This document shows positions 56,804 through 64,000 of a DNA stretch of 64,000 bases, in pieces (positions within the stretch are counted from its first letter, which is position 1; every line of letters starts with the position of its first letter). Source of the stretch: Xenorhabdus koppenhoeferi (GTDB lineage: Bacteria > Pseudomonadota > Gammaproteobacteria > Enterobacterales > Enterobacteriaceae); NCBI RefSeq assembly GCF_900116635.1, contig NZ_FPBJ01000004.1, positions 1 to 64,000 of the forward strand, written 5' to 3'. A program made the translations under genes and the position numbers. Below the pieces are notes generated by a model. That model did not search any database and was not told the DNA's origin. It saw nothing but the letters and a program-made list of their open reading frames with translations.

Positions 56804-58186
56804 ATGCTAAAAATTTTCAATACTCTCAGCCGCCAAAAAGAAGAATTTAAGCCGATCCATGAAGGAAAAGTGGGCATGTACGTGTGTGGTGTCACTATTT
56901 ATGACTTGTGTCATATTGGTCACGGTAGAACGTTTGTTGCATTTGACGTGATTACCCGTTATCTGCGTTACTTGGGGTATGATCTGACCTATGTTCGTAA
57001 CGTTACTGACGTAGATGACAAAATTATCAATCGTGCAATTGAAAACAATGAAAGCTGCGACGATTTGACCACACGCATGTTGGCAGAAATGCACAGTGAC
57101 TTTGATGCGCTGAATATCTTGCGTCCAGATGCAGAACCTCGTGCGACACATCATATACCCGAAATTATTGAGATTACCGAAGAGCTGGTTAAGCGCAGAC
57201 ATGCTTATATTGCCACTAATGGCGATGTGATGTTTTCCATTGATACCAATCCTGTTTACGGCCTGCTTTCCCGTCAGGATTTAGAACAATTACAAGCTGG
57301 GGCACGTGTTGAAGTCGCAGATGTAAAACGTAACCCAATGGATTTCGTATTGTGGAAAATGTCCAGGCCGGGTGAACCTAGCTGGGAATCTCCGTGGGGT
57401 GCAGGCCGCCCGGGTTGGCATATTGAATGTTCTGCCATGAATGGTAAGGCGCTTGGTCACCATTTTGATATCCACGGTGGTGGTTCTGATTTGATGTTTC
57501 CGCATCATGAAAATGAAATTGCGCAGTCTACTTGTGCTCATGACGGCCCTTACGTCAATTACTGGATGCACTCTGGCATGGTCATGGTGGATAGAGAGAA
57601 AATGTCCAAATCACTGAATAACTTTTTTACTATTCGTGACGTGCTGAAATATTACGATGCTGAAACGGTGCGTTACTTCTTACTATCCGGCCACTATCGC
57701 AGCCAGTTGAATTACACGGAAGAGAACCTGAAACAGGCACGTACTGCCCTTGAGCGTCTCTATACCTCCCTGCGTGGTACAGATAAAACGGTTCAGCCTG
57801 CTGGTGGAGAAACGTTTGAAACGCGTTTCATTGAAGCAATGAATGATGATTTCAACACGCCGGAAGCATATTCAGTCCTGTTTGATATGGCTCGCGAAAT
57901 CAACCGCTTGAAGACAGAAAGCATGGCTGCGGCGAATGGTCTGGCGGCTGAATTGCGTAAGCTGTCGGGAGTTCTCGGCCTTTTGGAACAAGAGCCAGAA
58001 CACTTCTTGCAGGGCGGGGCACAAGCGGACGATGATGTTTCTCAAATTGAAGCACTGATCAAACAGCGTAATGATGCTCGTAAAAATAAAGAGTGGGCAT
58101 TGGCAGATGTGGCGCGTGACCAGTTAAATGAGATGGGAATAGAACTGGAAGACGGCCCACAGGGAACAACATGGCGGCGTAAATGA
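56804..58186 (+). CDS. cysS: Cysteinyl-tRNA synthetase
   Basis: CysS charges tRNA-Cys. The 460-residue class I synthetase has the HIGH motif as CHIGHGRTF, the KMSKS loop as EKMSKSLNN, and zinc ligands in CGVTIYD, HIECSAM and HHENEIAQ. Length is within one of Escherichia (461). It is followed by a strong terminator and is transcribed away from ppiB. Confidence 0.97.
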   Translation: MLKIFNTLSRQKEEFKPIHEGKVGMYVCGVTIYDLCHIGHGRTFVAFDVITRYLRYLGYDLTYVRNVTDVDDKIINRAIENNESCDDLTTRMLAEMHSDFDALNILRPDAEPRATHHIPEIIEITEELVKRRHAYIATNGDVMFSIDTNPVYGLLSRQDLEQLQAGARVEVADVKRNPMDFVLWKMSRPGEPSWESPWGAGRPGWHIECSAMNGKALGHHFDIHGGGSDLMFPHHENEIAQSTCAHDGPYVNYWMHSGMVMVDREKMSKSLNNFFTIRDVLKYYDAETVRYFLLSGHYRSQLNYTEENLKQARTALERLYTSLRGTDKTVQPAGGETFETRFIEAMNDDFNTPEAYSVLFDMAREINRLKTESMAAANGLAAELRKLSGVLGLLEQEPEHFLQGGAQADDDVSQIEALIKQRNDARKNKEWALADVARDQLNEMGIELEDGPQGTTWRRK

Positions 58187-58222
58187 CTGATTGTTTACTT
58201 AGCTGAAATTTGAAATATCTCT

Positions 58223-58249
58223 TGAACCGCCCTTTATATGGGCGGTTCA
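58223..58249 (+). terminator. Terminator of cysS
   Basis: TGAACCGCCC and GGGCGGTTCA form a perfect 10-bp GC-rich stem with a 7-nt loop, followed by CTTTT, 37 bases after the cysS stop codon. Confidence 0.88.
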
Positions 58250-58322
58250 GCTTTTATCGCGTTTACGTTTTTACAGTGATATTTTTAGTTGTAATACGTG
58301 GACGGAATAAAAATAGGCAGAT

Positions 58323-58559
58323 TTATCGATGAGCATTCAGATACGCAGGATAAAAAGCATTTCCAGTGTGATAAGTAGTTTTCCCTGACGTTTTATCTCG
58401 TTTCATGGCAACAAAAGAAGAATTGATTAAATGTTCAGGGAGTTGATGTGTGCTATCACTGGAAGCAGGATTAAGAAGAGAAATTTTTACTCTGCGTTTA
58501 GAGTTACTGACTTTATAAGACAAACCCAACAACCTTCTTGCAGCTCTATTACTTAACAT
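58323..58559 (-). CDS. Small basic protein of unknown function
   Basis: A 78-residue frame has a good ribosome binding site (GGAG six bases before the ATG). It is lysine- and arginine-rich in its first 26 residues (RAARRLLGLSYKVSNSKRRV) and again near KRDKTSGKT. No signal peptide, membrane segment or known motif is visible, and I do not recognise the family. It is isolated between cysS and dxs with its own upstream space of about 250 bp. The amino-acid composition and the ribosome binding site argue for a real gene; the lack of recognisable homology leaves doubt. Confidence 0.5.
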   Translation of the reverse strand: MLSNRAARRLLGLSYKVSNSKRRVKISLLNPASSDSTHQLPEHLINSSFVAMKRDKTSGKTTYHTGNAFYPAYLNAHR

Positions 58560-58770
58560 AATTAACTCCGTTTCAGTTGTACGTAATTTTCTGAGTATAG
58601 CAATTTATTAGAAAACCAAAACATTTCAGCTATGCTTATTTATTAATATATCGTCAGTGTCACATATCCTGAGGATGAAACCAGATAAATTGATTTTCTA
58701 AGACATCGATATCATGTGATTTGGAATAGAAAAATCTGGCAGGAATAAGTGTTGAAATGGGAAAAAAAGA

Positions 58771-58801
58771 CGGATGAATATTTAATAGAAACATTCATCC
58801 G
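58771..58801 (-). terminator. Terminator of dxs
   Basis: CGGATGAAT and ATTCATCCG form a perfect 9-bp stem with a 13-nt loop, followed on the minus strand by CTTTTTTT. It begins 11 bases after the dxs stop. The stretch 58560-58770 upstream contains no gene that I can see. Confidence 0.9.
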
Positions 58802-58811
58802 ATATGAGAGA

Positions 58812-60677
58812 TTATTTAGCCAAATACTTCTTGATGTTATTTTGAATGCCCGCTGCATCCAATCCTAAATCAGCGTGCAGCTCTTGTTGTGTTCCTTGTG
58901 GGATAAAATAATCTGGTAAACCAAGATTTAATACCGGAACTGACTGTTTTTCCTGCATCAGAAGCTCGTTAACACCACTACCCGCGCCGCCCATGATGGC
59001 ATTTTCTTCCAGGGTCACCAGTAAATTGTGACTGGCTGCCATCTCAAGCGTCAGTTCTCTATCCAGCGGTTTAACAAAACGCATATCGACAACAGTTGCA
59101 TTCAGATTTTCGGCTGCTTGCAGTGCATGGGGTAACAATGTACCAAAGTTCAGGATAGCAATGCGCTCTCCCTGACGGCGGATTATGCCTTTGCCAATCG
59201 GTAATGCCTCTAACGGCTGGAATTCAGCGCCTGTTCCTGTGCCGCGAGGATAACGAACGGCAGTTGGGCCTTCTTGATAGTGATGCCCTGTATGCAGCAT
59301 CTGGCGACATTCATTTTCATCGCTGGGAGCCATGACCACCATATTCGGGATACAACGCAGGAATGAGAGATCAAATGCGCCTTGGTGGGTCTGCCCATCT
59401 GCACCAACAATGCCGCCACGATCAATGGCAAACAATACAGGCAGGTTTTGGATGGCGATATCGTGGATAACCTGATCATAAGCACGTTGCAGGAAGGTGG
59501 AATAGATGGCGACAATCGGTTTGTAGCCACCGATCGCCAAACCCGCAGCAAAGGTAACAGCATGTTGTTCAGCAATTGCGACATCAAAATATTGTTCAGG
59601 ATATTCGCGGGAGAAACGCACCATGCCGGAACCTTCTCGCATGGCTGGCGTGATTGCCATCAGTTTTTTATCCTGATCTGCTTCCTCACACAGCCAGTCA
59701 CCGAAGATCTTGGAAAATGTCGGGCGAGTATCTGCGCTTTTAGGCAGGGAGCCAGTAGCAGGATCGAATTTTGGTACTGCGTGCCAACTAATCGGATCTT
59801 TTTCCGCAGGCGCATAACCACGGCCTTTTTTGGTCATGATATGCAGGAATTGCGGCCCTTTCAGATCTCGCATATTTTTCAGGGTCTGGGTCAGGGCGAG
59901 TACGTCATGACCATCAACAGGCCCGATATAGTTAAAGCCAAGTTCTTCAAACAGAGTTCCCGGTACAACCATGCCTTTGAGATGTTCTTCGGTTTTTTTC
60001 AGCAATTCTTTGAGAGGAGGCAGATTGGAAAAGACTTTTTTTCCACTTTCACGCAGGGTTGTATACAGTTTTCCTGACAGTAGTTGTGCCAGATGGTTGT
60101 TCAATGCCCCTACGTTTTCAGAAATGGACATTTCATTGTCATTGAGAATAACCAGCATATCAGGATCGATATCTCCCGCATGGTTCATGGCTTCAAACGC
60201 CATGCCGGCTGTGATGGCACCATCCCCAATAACACAAACTGTTTTGCGTCCTTTGTCTTCGTGTTTTGCCGCGATTGCCATACCCAGGCCTGCGCTGATT
60301 GAGGTGGATGAATGACCGACACATAAAGTGTCATATTCACTTTCCTCACGCCACGGAAAAGGATGCAGCCCATTTTTTTGGCGAATGGTATCAATGCGAT
60401 CACGACGCCCTGTCAAAATTTTATGTGGATAGGCTTGATGACCAACATCCCAAACTAAATTGTCAAAGGGTGTTTTATAAACATAGTGGAGTGCGACGGT
60501 TAATTCTATAGAGCCAAGGCCGGAAGCAAAGTGGCCGCTGGAACGACTGACACTATTTAGCAAAAATTGACGCAGTTCATCGCATAACTTTGGCAAAGTG
60601 TCTTTGGGTAGCAGGCGAAGCTCTTCTGGAGTTTCAGCCAAAACCAATGTTGGATATTTCGCTATATCAATGCTCAT
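58812..60677 (-). CDS. dxs: 1-deoxy-D-xylulose-5-phosphate synthase
   Basis: Dxs condenses pyruvate and glyceraldehyde 3-phosphate with thiamine pyrophosphate, the first step of the non-mevalonate isoprenoid pathway and a source of thiamine and pyridoxal precursors. The 621-residue transketolase-like protein has the TPP motif [18 protein letters not shown] to NDNEMSIS, the catalytic glutamate in [12 protein letters not shown], and [15 protein letters not shown]. Length equals Escherichia (620). It lies downstream of ispA with about 240 bp between, partly filled by ERIC remnants. Confidence 0.96.
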   Translation of the reverse strand: MSIDIAKYPTLVLAETPEELRLLPKDTLPKLCDELRQFLLNSVSRSSGHFASGLGSIELTVALHYVYKTPFDNLVWDVGHQAYPHKILTGRRDRIDTIRQKNGLHPFPWREESEYDTLCVGHSSTSISAGLGMAIAAKHEDKGRKTVCVIGDGAITAGMAFEAMNHAGDIDPDMLVILNDNEMSISENVGALNNHLAQLLSGKLYTTLRESGKKVFSNLPPLKELLKKTEEHLKGMVVPGTLFEELGFNYIGPVDGHDVLALTQTLKNMRDLKGPQFLHIMTKKGRGYAPAEKDPISWHAVPKFDPATGSLPKSADTRPTFSKIFGDWLCEEADQDKKLMAITPAMREGSGMVRFSREYPEQYFDVAIAEQHAVTFAAGLAIGGYKPIVAIYSTFLQRAYDQVIHDIAIQNLPVLFAIDRGGIVGADGQTHQGAFDLSFLRCIPNMVVMAPSDENECRQMLHTGHHYQEGPTAVRYPRGTGTGAEFQPLEALPIGKGIIRRQGERIAILNFGTLLPHALQAAENLNATVVDMRFVKPLDRELTLEMAASHNLLVTLEENAIMGGAGSGVNELLMQEKQSVPVLNLGLPDYFIPQGTQQELHADLGLDAAGIQNNIKKYLAK

Positions 60678-60699
60678 GCTATGCCTGTATAAAATGCTA

Positions 60700-60810
60700 T
60701 ATACCCTTCAACTTGGAATATATTGGGTATACCCGTTAGAAGTTTAAGATTAAGAACCCTGTTACACCCGTCATCTTCAAATTACCGCTTTCTTGAAATC
60801 CATTGGGTAT
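60700..60810. repeat. Cluster of ERIC end remnants between ispA and dxs
   Basis: A 32-bp mini element (TATACCCTTCAACTTGG ending ATTGGGTATA) adjoins a second degenerate copy. The second copy ends in CTTGAAATCCATTGGGTAT and contains GTCATCTTCAAATTACCGC. Neither keeps the ERIC core. They lie upstream of dxs and may be transcribed in the ispA-dxs mRNA. The rest of the gap to ispA holds no gene. Confidence 0.65.
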
Positions 60811-60918
60811 GTTATCCATGTGTAATTGCTGGGTTCACCCCGTAAGGCGTTTTTATGATTATTATGTTTATGTATAATTTGTGGTCATATTAAATGAGTG
60901 ATTAATATGGCCCATGTC

Positions 60919-61836
60919 TTAGTTATTTCTTTCAATGATAAAGTTAGCCAGTTTCTTTAAGTTTGTGGTGTTATATGACTGTTTTTCCAGCTCAGCAAGT
61001 GCGGCTATGGCTTCTTCATACAGATCTCGGGCTTTTTGCTGGGCTTGTTCCAGGCCCAATAAGGCAGGATAGGTACTTTTACCGAGTTGCTGGTCATTAC
61101 CCTGACGCTTGCCAATCACCTCTGTATTACCAACAACATCCAAAATATCATCGTGTATCTGAAATGCCAGGCCAATAGCTTGGGCATATTGATCCAGCAA
61201 AGGCAGTACTTCACGACCACGGTGCCCTGCGCTATAAGCTCCCAGCCGGACAGCAGCGCGTATTAATGCGCCCGTTTTATGTTTGTGAATTTGTTCCAGT
61301 AAGGCTAAATCGATTTGTTTACCTTCAGCTTCCAGATCCAGTGATTGCCCCCCGCACATGCCGGCAAAACCGCTGGAGCTTGCCAGTTCTGCGACCATTT
61401 CCAGACGATCAGATAAAGCAACATCCGGCATCTCTTGCCTGGACAAAATTTCAAAGGCCAATGACTGTAATGCATCGCCCGCCAAAATAGCCTGACTTTC
61501 ACCAAATTTGATATGACAGGCAGGCTGACCCCGACGTAAGTCATCGTTATCCATAGCGGGTAAATCATCGTGGATAAGAGAATAAGCATGGATACATTCT
61601 ATCGCGAGGGCAGCGGCATCAAGACTCTTTTTGCCGTATCCGAACATCTCGCCCACGCTGTAAACCAAGAATGGACGCAGCCGTTTTCCACCCAATACAG
61701 CACCATATTGCATAGCGGTGTCTAATGGGCTGTTCAAAAAAGGTAATGAAGAAAAGATTGCCAGCAACTTGTCATTGACGTGTTGCTGGCAATCTTTTAA
61801 TTGTTCCTCAAAAGGGATCTGATATTGTACGGACAT
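60919..61836 (-). CDS. ispA: Farnesyl diphosphate synthase IspA
   Basis: IspA makes geranyl and farnesyl diphosphate from IPP and DMAPP. Both aspartate-rich motifs are present (HDDLPAMDNDDLRRG and IHDDILDVVGN), with GGKRLRPF near the N-terminus. I chose the ATG at 61836 (MSVQYQIPFEEQ), four bases after the xseB stop, giving 305 residues; the frame is open further back into xseB, but that part does not resemble the family. The order xseB-ispA-dxs is as in Escherichia. Confidence 0.95.
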   Translation of the reverse strand: MSVQYQIPFEEQLKDCQQHVNDKLLAIFSSLPFLNSPLDTAMQYGAVLGGKRLRPFLVYSVGEMFGYGKKSLDAAALAIECIHAYSLIHDDLPAMDNDDLRRGQPACHIKFGESQAILAGDALQSLAFEILSRQEMPDVALSDRLEMVAELASSSGFAGMCGGQSLDLEAEGKQIDLALLEQIHKHKTGALIRAAVRLGAYSAGHRGREVLPLLDQYAQAIGLAFQIHDDILDVVGNTEVIGKRQGNDQQLGKSTYPALLGLEQAQQKARDLYEEAIAALAELEKQSYNTTNLKKLANFIIERNN

Positions 61837-61840
61837 AAAT

Positions 61841-62098
61841 TTACTCAGTATCGGAAGAAAATTCATCAAGTGGCGATTGTGCATCATGATTCAATAAAAT
61901 TTGCACCCGTTGCTCAGCCTGCTGGAGAGTTTTCTGCCCTTGTCTTGCAAGTTGAATACCGCGTTCAAATTCATTTAACGCATTTTCTAATGGGAGTTTC
62001 CCGGATTCCAGCCGAATAACAATTTTTTCCAGCTCTTTCAGAGCGGTTTCAAATGTTGGAATCTGTTCGGTTTCTGATGTTTGATTTGCTTTAGACAT
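61841..62098 (-). CDS. xseB: Exodeoxyribonuclease VII small subunit
   Basis: The 85-residue helical subunit of exonuclease VII has the family core [20 protein letters not shown] and [20 protein letters not shown]. It multimerises around XseA, which is encoded elsewhere. It is the first gene of the xseB-ispA-dxs transcript. It is divergent from thiI across 243 bp. Confidence 0.95.
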   Translation of the reverse strand: MSKANQTSETEQIPTFETALKELEKIVIRLESGKLPLENALNEFERGIQLARQGQKTLQQAEQRVQILLNHDAQSPLDEFSSDTE

Positions 62099-62341
62099 AA
62101 TGACTTAACATATGGTTATTTAACGAATTACAGCAAAGCAAGTTCGTTACAAAATTGCAGAGTACCCTACTACACCAAGAAAAATAAATCATGCGTTACC
62201 GCTGTTTTTTTACAGGCTATATTTCTTAAGGCTATGTAGTGAGATAATGCTATACTCTGCGCCCAATCTAACTGAACACTTAAGAACAATCATTGATATT
62301 GTTTGTGATAGTTCAACATTGAATGACTACTATATCTTACT

Positions 62342-63790
62342 ATGAAGTTTATCATTAAATTATTCCCAGAAATTACGATCAAAAGCCAAACTGTCCGGTT
62401 ACGCTTTATTAAAATTCTTGCCAGCAATATCCGTAATGTGCTGAAAATATTTGGAGAAGGCATTGCTGTTGTTCGCCATTGGGATAATATCGAAGTTCGG
62501 GTTAAAAATGATAACCTCGGTGCAGAAATTTGTGACGCACTGACACGTATTCCAGGTATTCACCATATCCTGCAAGTGGAAGAACGAAATTTTCGTGACT
62601 TGCATCATATCTTTGAACAAACTTACGAAACATATGGCCATTTATTGCACGGTAAAACGTTTTGTGTCCGCGCAAAGCGTCGTGGCAAACACAGTTTTAC
62701 CTCTAATGAAGTCGAGCGCTATGTCGGCGGCGGGCTGAATCAACATATTGAATCGGCTAAGGTGAAACTGACTCACCCTGATGTGACTGTGAATCTGGAG
62801 ATTGATCAGGACACATTGATTCTGGTTAAAACTCGCCATGAAGGGATCGGCGGTTTCCCAATTGGTACACAGGAAGATGTACTGTCTCTGATCTCTGGTG
62901 GCTTTGACTCCGGCGTTTCCAGCTATATGCTGATGCGCCGTGGTTGCCGGGTGCACTATTGTTTCTTCAATCTTGGTGGCTCAGCCCATGAGATTGGTGT
63001 GAAACAGGTTGCCCATTATTTGTGGAACCGCTTTGGTCGTTCACATAAAGTCCGCTTTGTTGCCGTCAATTTTGAGCCGGTTGTGGCCGAAATTCTGGAA
63101 AAAGTGGATGACGGCCAAATGGGGGTCGTGCTGAAAAGAATGATGGTCAGAGCGGCATCTAAAATTGCAGAGCGCTACGGTGTGCAGGCAATTGTCACTG
63201 GTGAGGCATTAGGGCAGGTTTCCAGCCAGACTTTGACGAATTTAAGACTGATTGATAATGCCTCAGATACGTTGATTCTTCGTCCTCTGATTTCTCATGA
63301 TAAAGAGCACATTATTAAATTAGCTCGTGAGATTGGCACGGAAGATTTCGCTCGTACCATGCCGGAGTTTTGTGGTGTTATCTCAAAAAGTCCGACAGTG
63401 AAAGCCGTTAAGGCCAAAATTGAAGCGGAAGAAGATAATTTTGATTTAGAAATCTTAGAGCGAGTGATAAGTGAAGCTCAGAATCTGGATATTCGTCAGA
63501 TAGCGGAACAGAGCAGCGAGCAGGTTGTTGAAGTAGAAATGGTAACGGAATTTTCTACTGATGATGTGCTACTGGATATTCGTTCTCCTGATGAACAGGA
63601 TGAACGCCCGTTAAGTATGGGAGGGGTTGAAGTCCAATCATTGCCTTTCTATAAACTGAGCACTCAATTTGGTGATCTGCCAAAAGAAAAAACGTATTTA
63701 CTTTATTGCGAGCGAGGCATGATGAGCCGTTTACAGGCACTATACCTGCGTGAACAAGGTTTTGAAAATGTGAAGGTATATCGGCCTTAA
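62342..63790 (+). CDS. thiI: tRNA 4-thiouridine synthase / thiamine sulfurtransferase ThiI
   Basis: ThiI adenylates U8 of tRNA and transfers sulfur, giving 4-thiouridine, and also feeds sulfur into thiazole synthesis. The 482-residue protein has an N-terminal ferredoxin-like and THUMP region (about residues 1-165), a PP-loop at [10 protein letters not shown], and a C-terminal rhodanese domain with the catalytic C456 in YCERGMMSR. The length equals Escherichia (482). It joins the TPP importer and Dxs in this window as a thiamine-linked gene, although they are not one operon. Confidence 0.96.
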   Translation: MKFIIKLFPEITIKSQTVRLRFIKILASNIRNVLKIFGEGIAVVRHWDNIEVRVKNDNLGAEICDALTRIPGIHHILQVEERNFRDLHHIFEQTYETYGHLLHGKTFCVRAKRRGKHSFTSNEVERYVGGGLNQHIESAKVKLTHPDVTVNLEIDQDTLILVKTRHEGIGGFPIGTQEDVLSLISGGFDSGVSSYMLMRRGCRVHYCFFNLGGSAHEIGVKQVAHYLWNRFGRSHKVRFVAVNFEPVVAEILEKVDDGQMGVVLKRMMVRAASKIAERYGVQAIVTGEALGQVSSQTLTNLRLIDNASDTLILRPLISHDKEHIIKLAREIGTEDFARTMPEFCGVISKSPTVKAVKAKIEAEEDNFDLEILERVISEAQNLDIRQIAEQSSEQVVEVEMVTEFSTDDVLLDIRSPDEQDERPLSMGGVEVQSLPFYKLSTQFGDLPKEKTYLLYCERGMMSRLQALYLREQGFENVKVYRP

Positions 63791-63807
63791 TTTGTCGTTA
63801 ACGATAT

Positions 63808-63838
63808 CGGGTTGCTTATTGGGTATATAAGCAACCCG
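63808..63838. terminator. Bidirectional terminator between thiI and yajL
   Basis: CGGGTTGCTTAT and ATAAGCAACCCG form a perfect 12-bp stem with a 7-nt loop between the two convergent stop codons. The flanks are AT-rich but have no long T run. Confidence 0.7.
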
Positions 63839-63844
63839 GTATAA

Positions 63845-64000
63845 TTACTGAAGGTTTTGGTAATTATTAACACCAGGCGGCAAAATGAGTTGAGCTGCAA
63901 CTTCCGCAGATTTATCATTTCCTTTCAAAAAGTTAATCAGTTTTAAGGCAAAGTCAAAAGCAGTTGCAGGCCCTTGGCTGGTCAGCAAAGTTTCTTCACT
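63845..64000 (-). CDS. yajL: Protein deglycase YajL, C-terminal part (partial)
   Basis: The last 51 codons are inside the window: EETLLTSQGPATAFDFALK, then LINFLKGNDKSAEVAAQL and the end PPGVNNYQNLQ. This matches the C-terminus of YajL, a DJ-1/PfpI-family protein linked to repair of glycated or oxidised proteins and formerly called ThiJ. In Escherichia yajL also lies near thiI. The 5' part, with the conserved cysteine, is beyond the window edge. Confidence 0.85.
   Translation of the reverse strand, partial: SEETLLTSQGPATAFDFALKLINFLKGNDKSAEVAAQLILPPGVNNYQNLQ

Overview
The window is a stretch of chromosome from a Gram-negative enterobacterium. The best fit is the insect- and nematode-associated Photorhabdus/Xenorhabdus lineage of the Morganellaceae. 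The evidence is an AT-rich enteric gene set in Escherichia-like blocks, a serralysin protease locus in the order prtA-inh-prtB-prtC-prtD, numerous ERIC (enterobacterial repetitive intergenic consensus) elements, and decayed prophage and IS material at one edge. Genus assignment is inference; I see nothing that separates the two genera.

Layout. Positions 1-2160 are accessory DNA: the end of an IS1-like element, a terminase large-subunit remnant, a hexanucleotide tandem repeat and one intact phage tail/baseplate gene. Positions 2163-8701 (minus strand) hold the complete type I secretion locus of a serralysin: protease, inhibitor, ABC transporter, membrane fusion protein and TolC-like outer membrane protein. 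Positions 9061-14350 hold rlmM, a truncated ygdD, gcvA with the divergent small RNA GcvB, and the csdA-csdE / tcdA sulfur-transfer and tRNA-modification genes. Then come mltA, two identical initiator tRNAs, amiC and argA. Positions 19151-33228 are the recC-ptrA-recB-recD cluster, preceded by the pilin-like ppdA-ppdB-ygdB-ppdC genes in one tightly overlapping minus-strand series. thyA-lgt follow, then a remnant of ptsP and rppH.

Positions 35987-39493 are a TPP-riboswitch-controlled thiamine importer operon (thiBPQ). Next are ybaP, copA with divergent cueR (copper export), the membrane-quality genes ybbJ-qmcA-cnoX, and tesA with divergent ybbA-ybbP. Positions 50191-53392 hold a three-gene set that does not belong to the usual core: a Tsx-like outer membrane channel, an MFS permease and a RutA-like flavin monooxygenase. 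It is transcribed in the same direction as, and directly downstream of, purEK. The right part holds lpxH, ppiB, cysS, a small basic ORF of unknown function, the dxs-ispA-xseB isoprenoid/exonuclease genes, thiI and the 3' end of yajL.

The main departures from a plain enteric core are two gene losses visible as fossils (ptsP between rppH and lgt; ygdD between gcvA and rlmM), a pentapeptide repeat expansion inside the RecB helicase domain, a hairpin separating prtA from its inhibitor gene, the uncharacterised Tsx-MFS-monooxygenase operon, and the ERIC population (two copies of exactly 127 bp, one enlarged copy and several internally deleted copies). I did not find a clearly new defence or mobile system. 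The best candidate for undescribed biology is the Tsx-MFS-monooxygenase operon.
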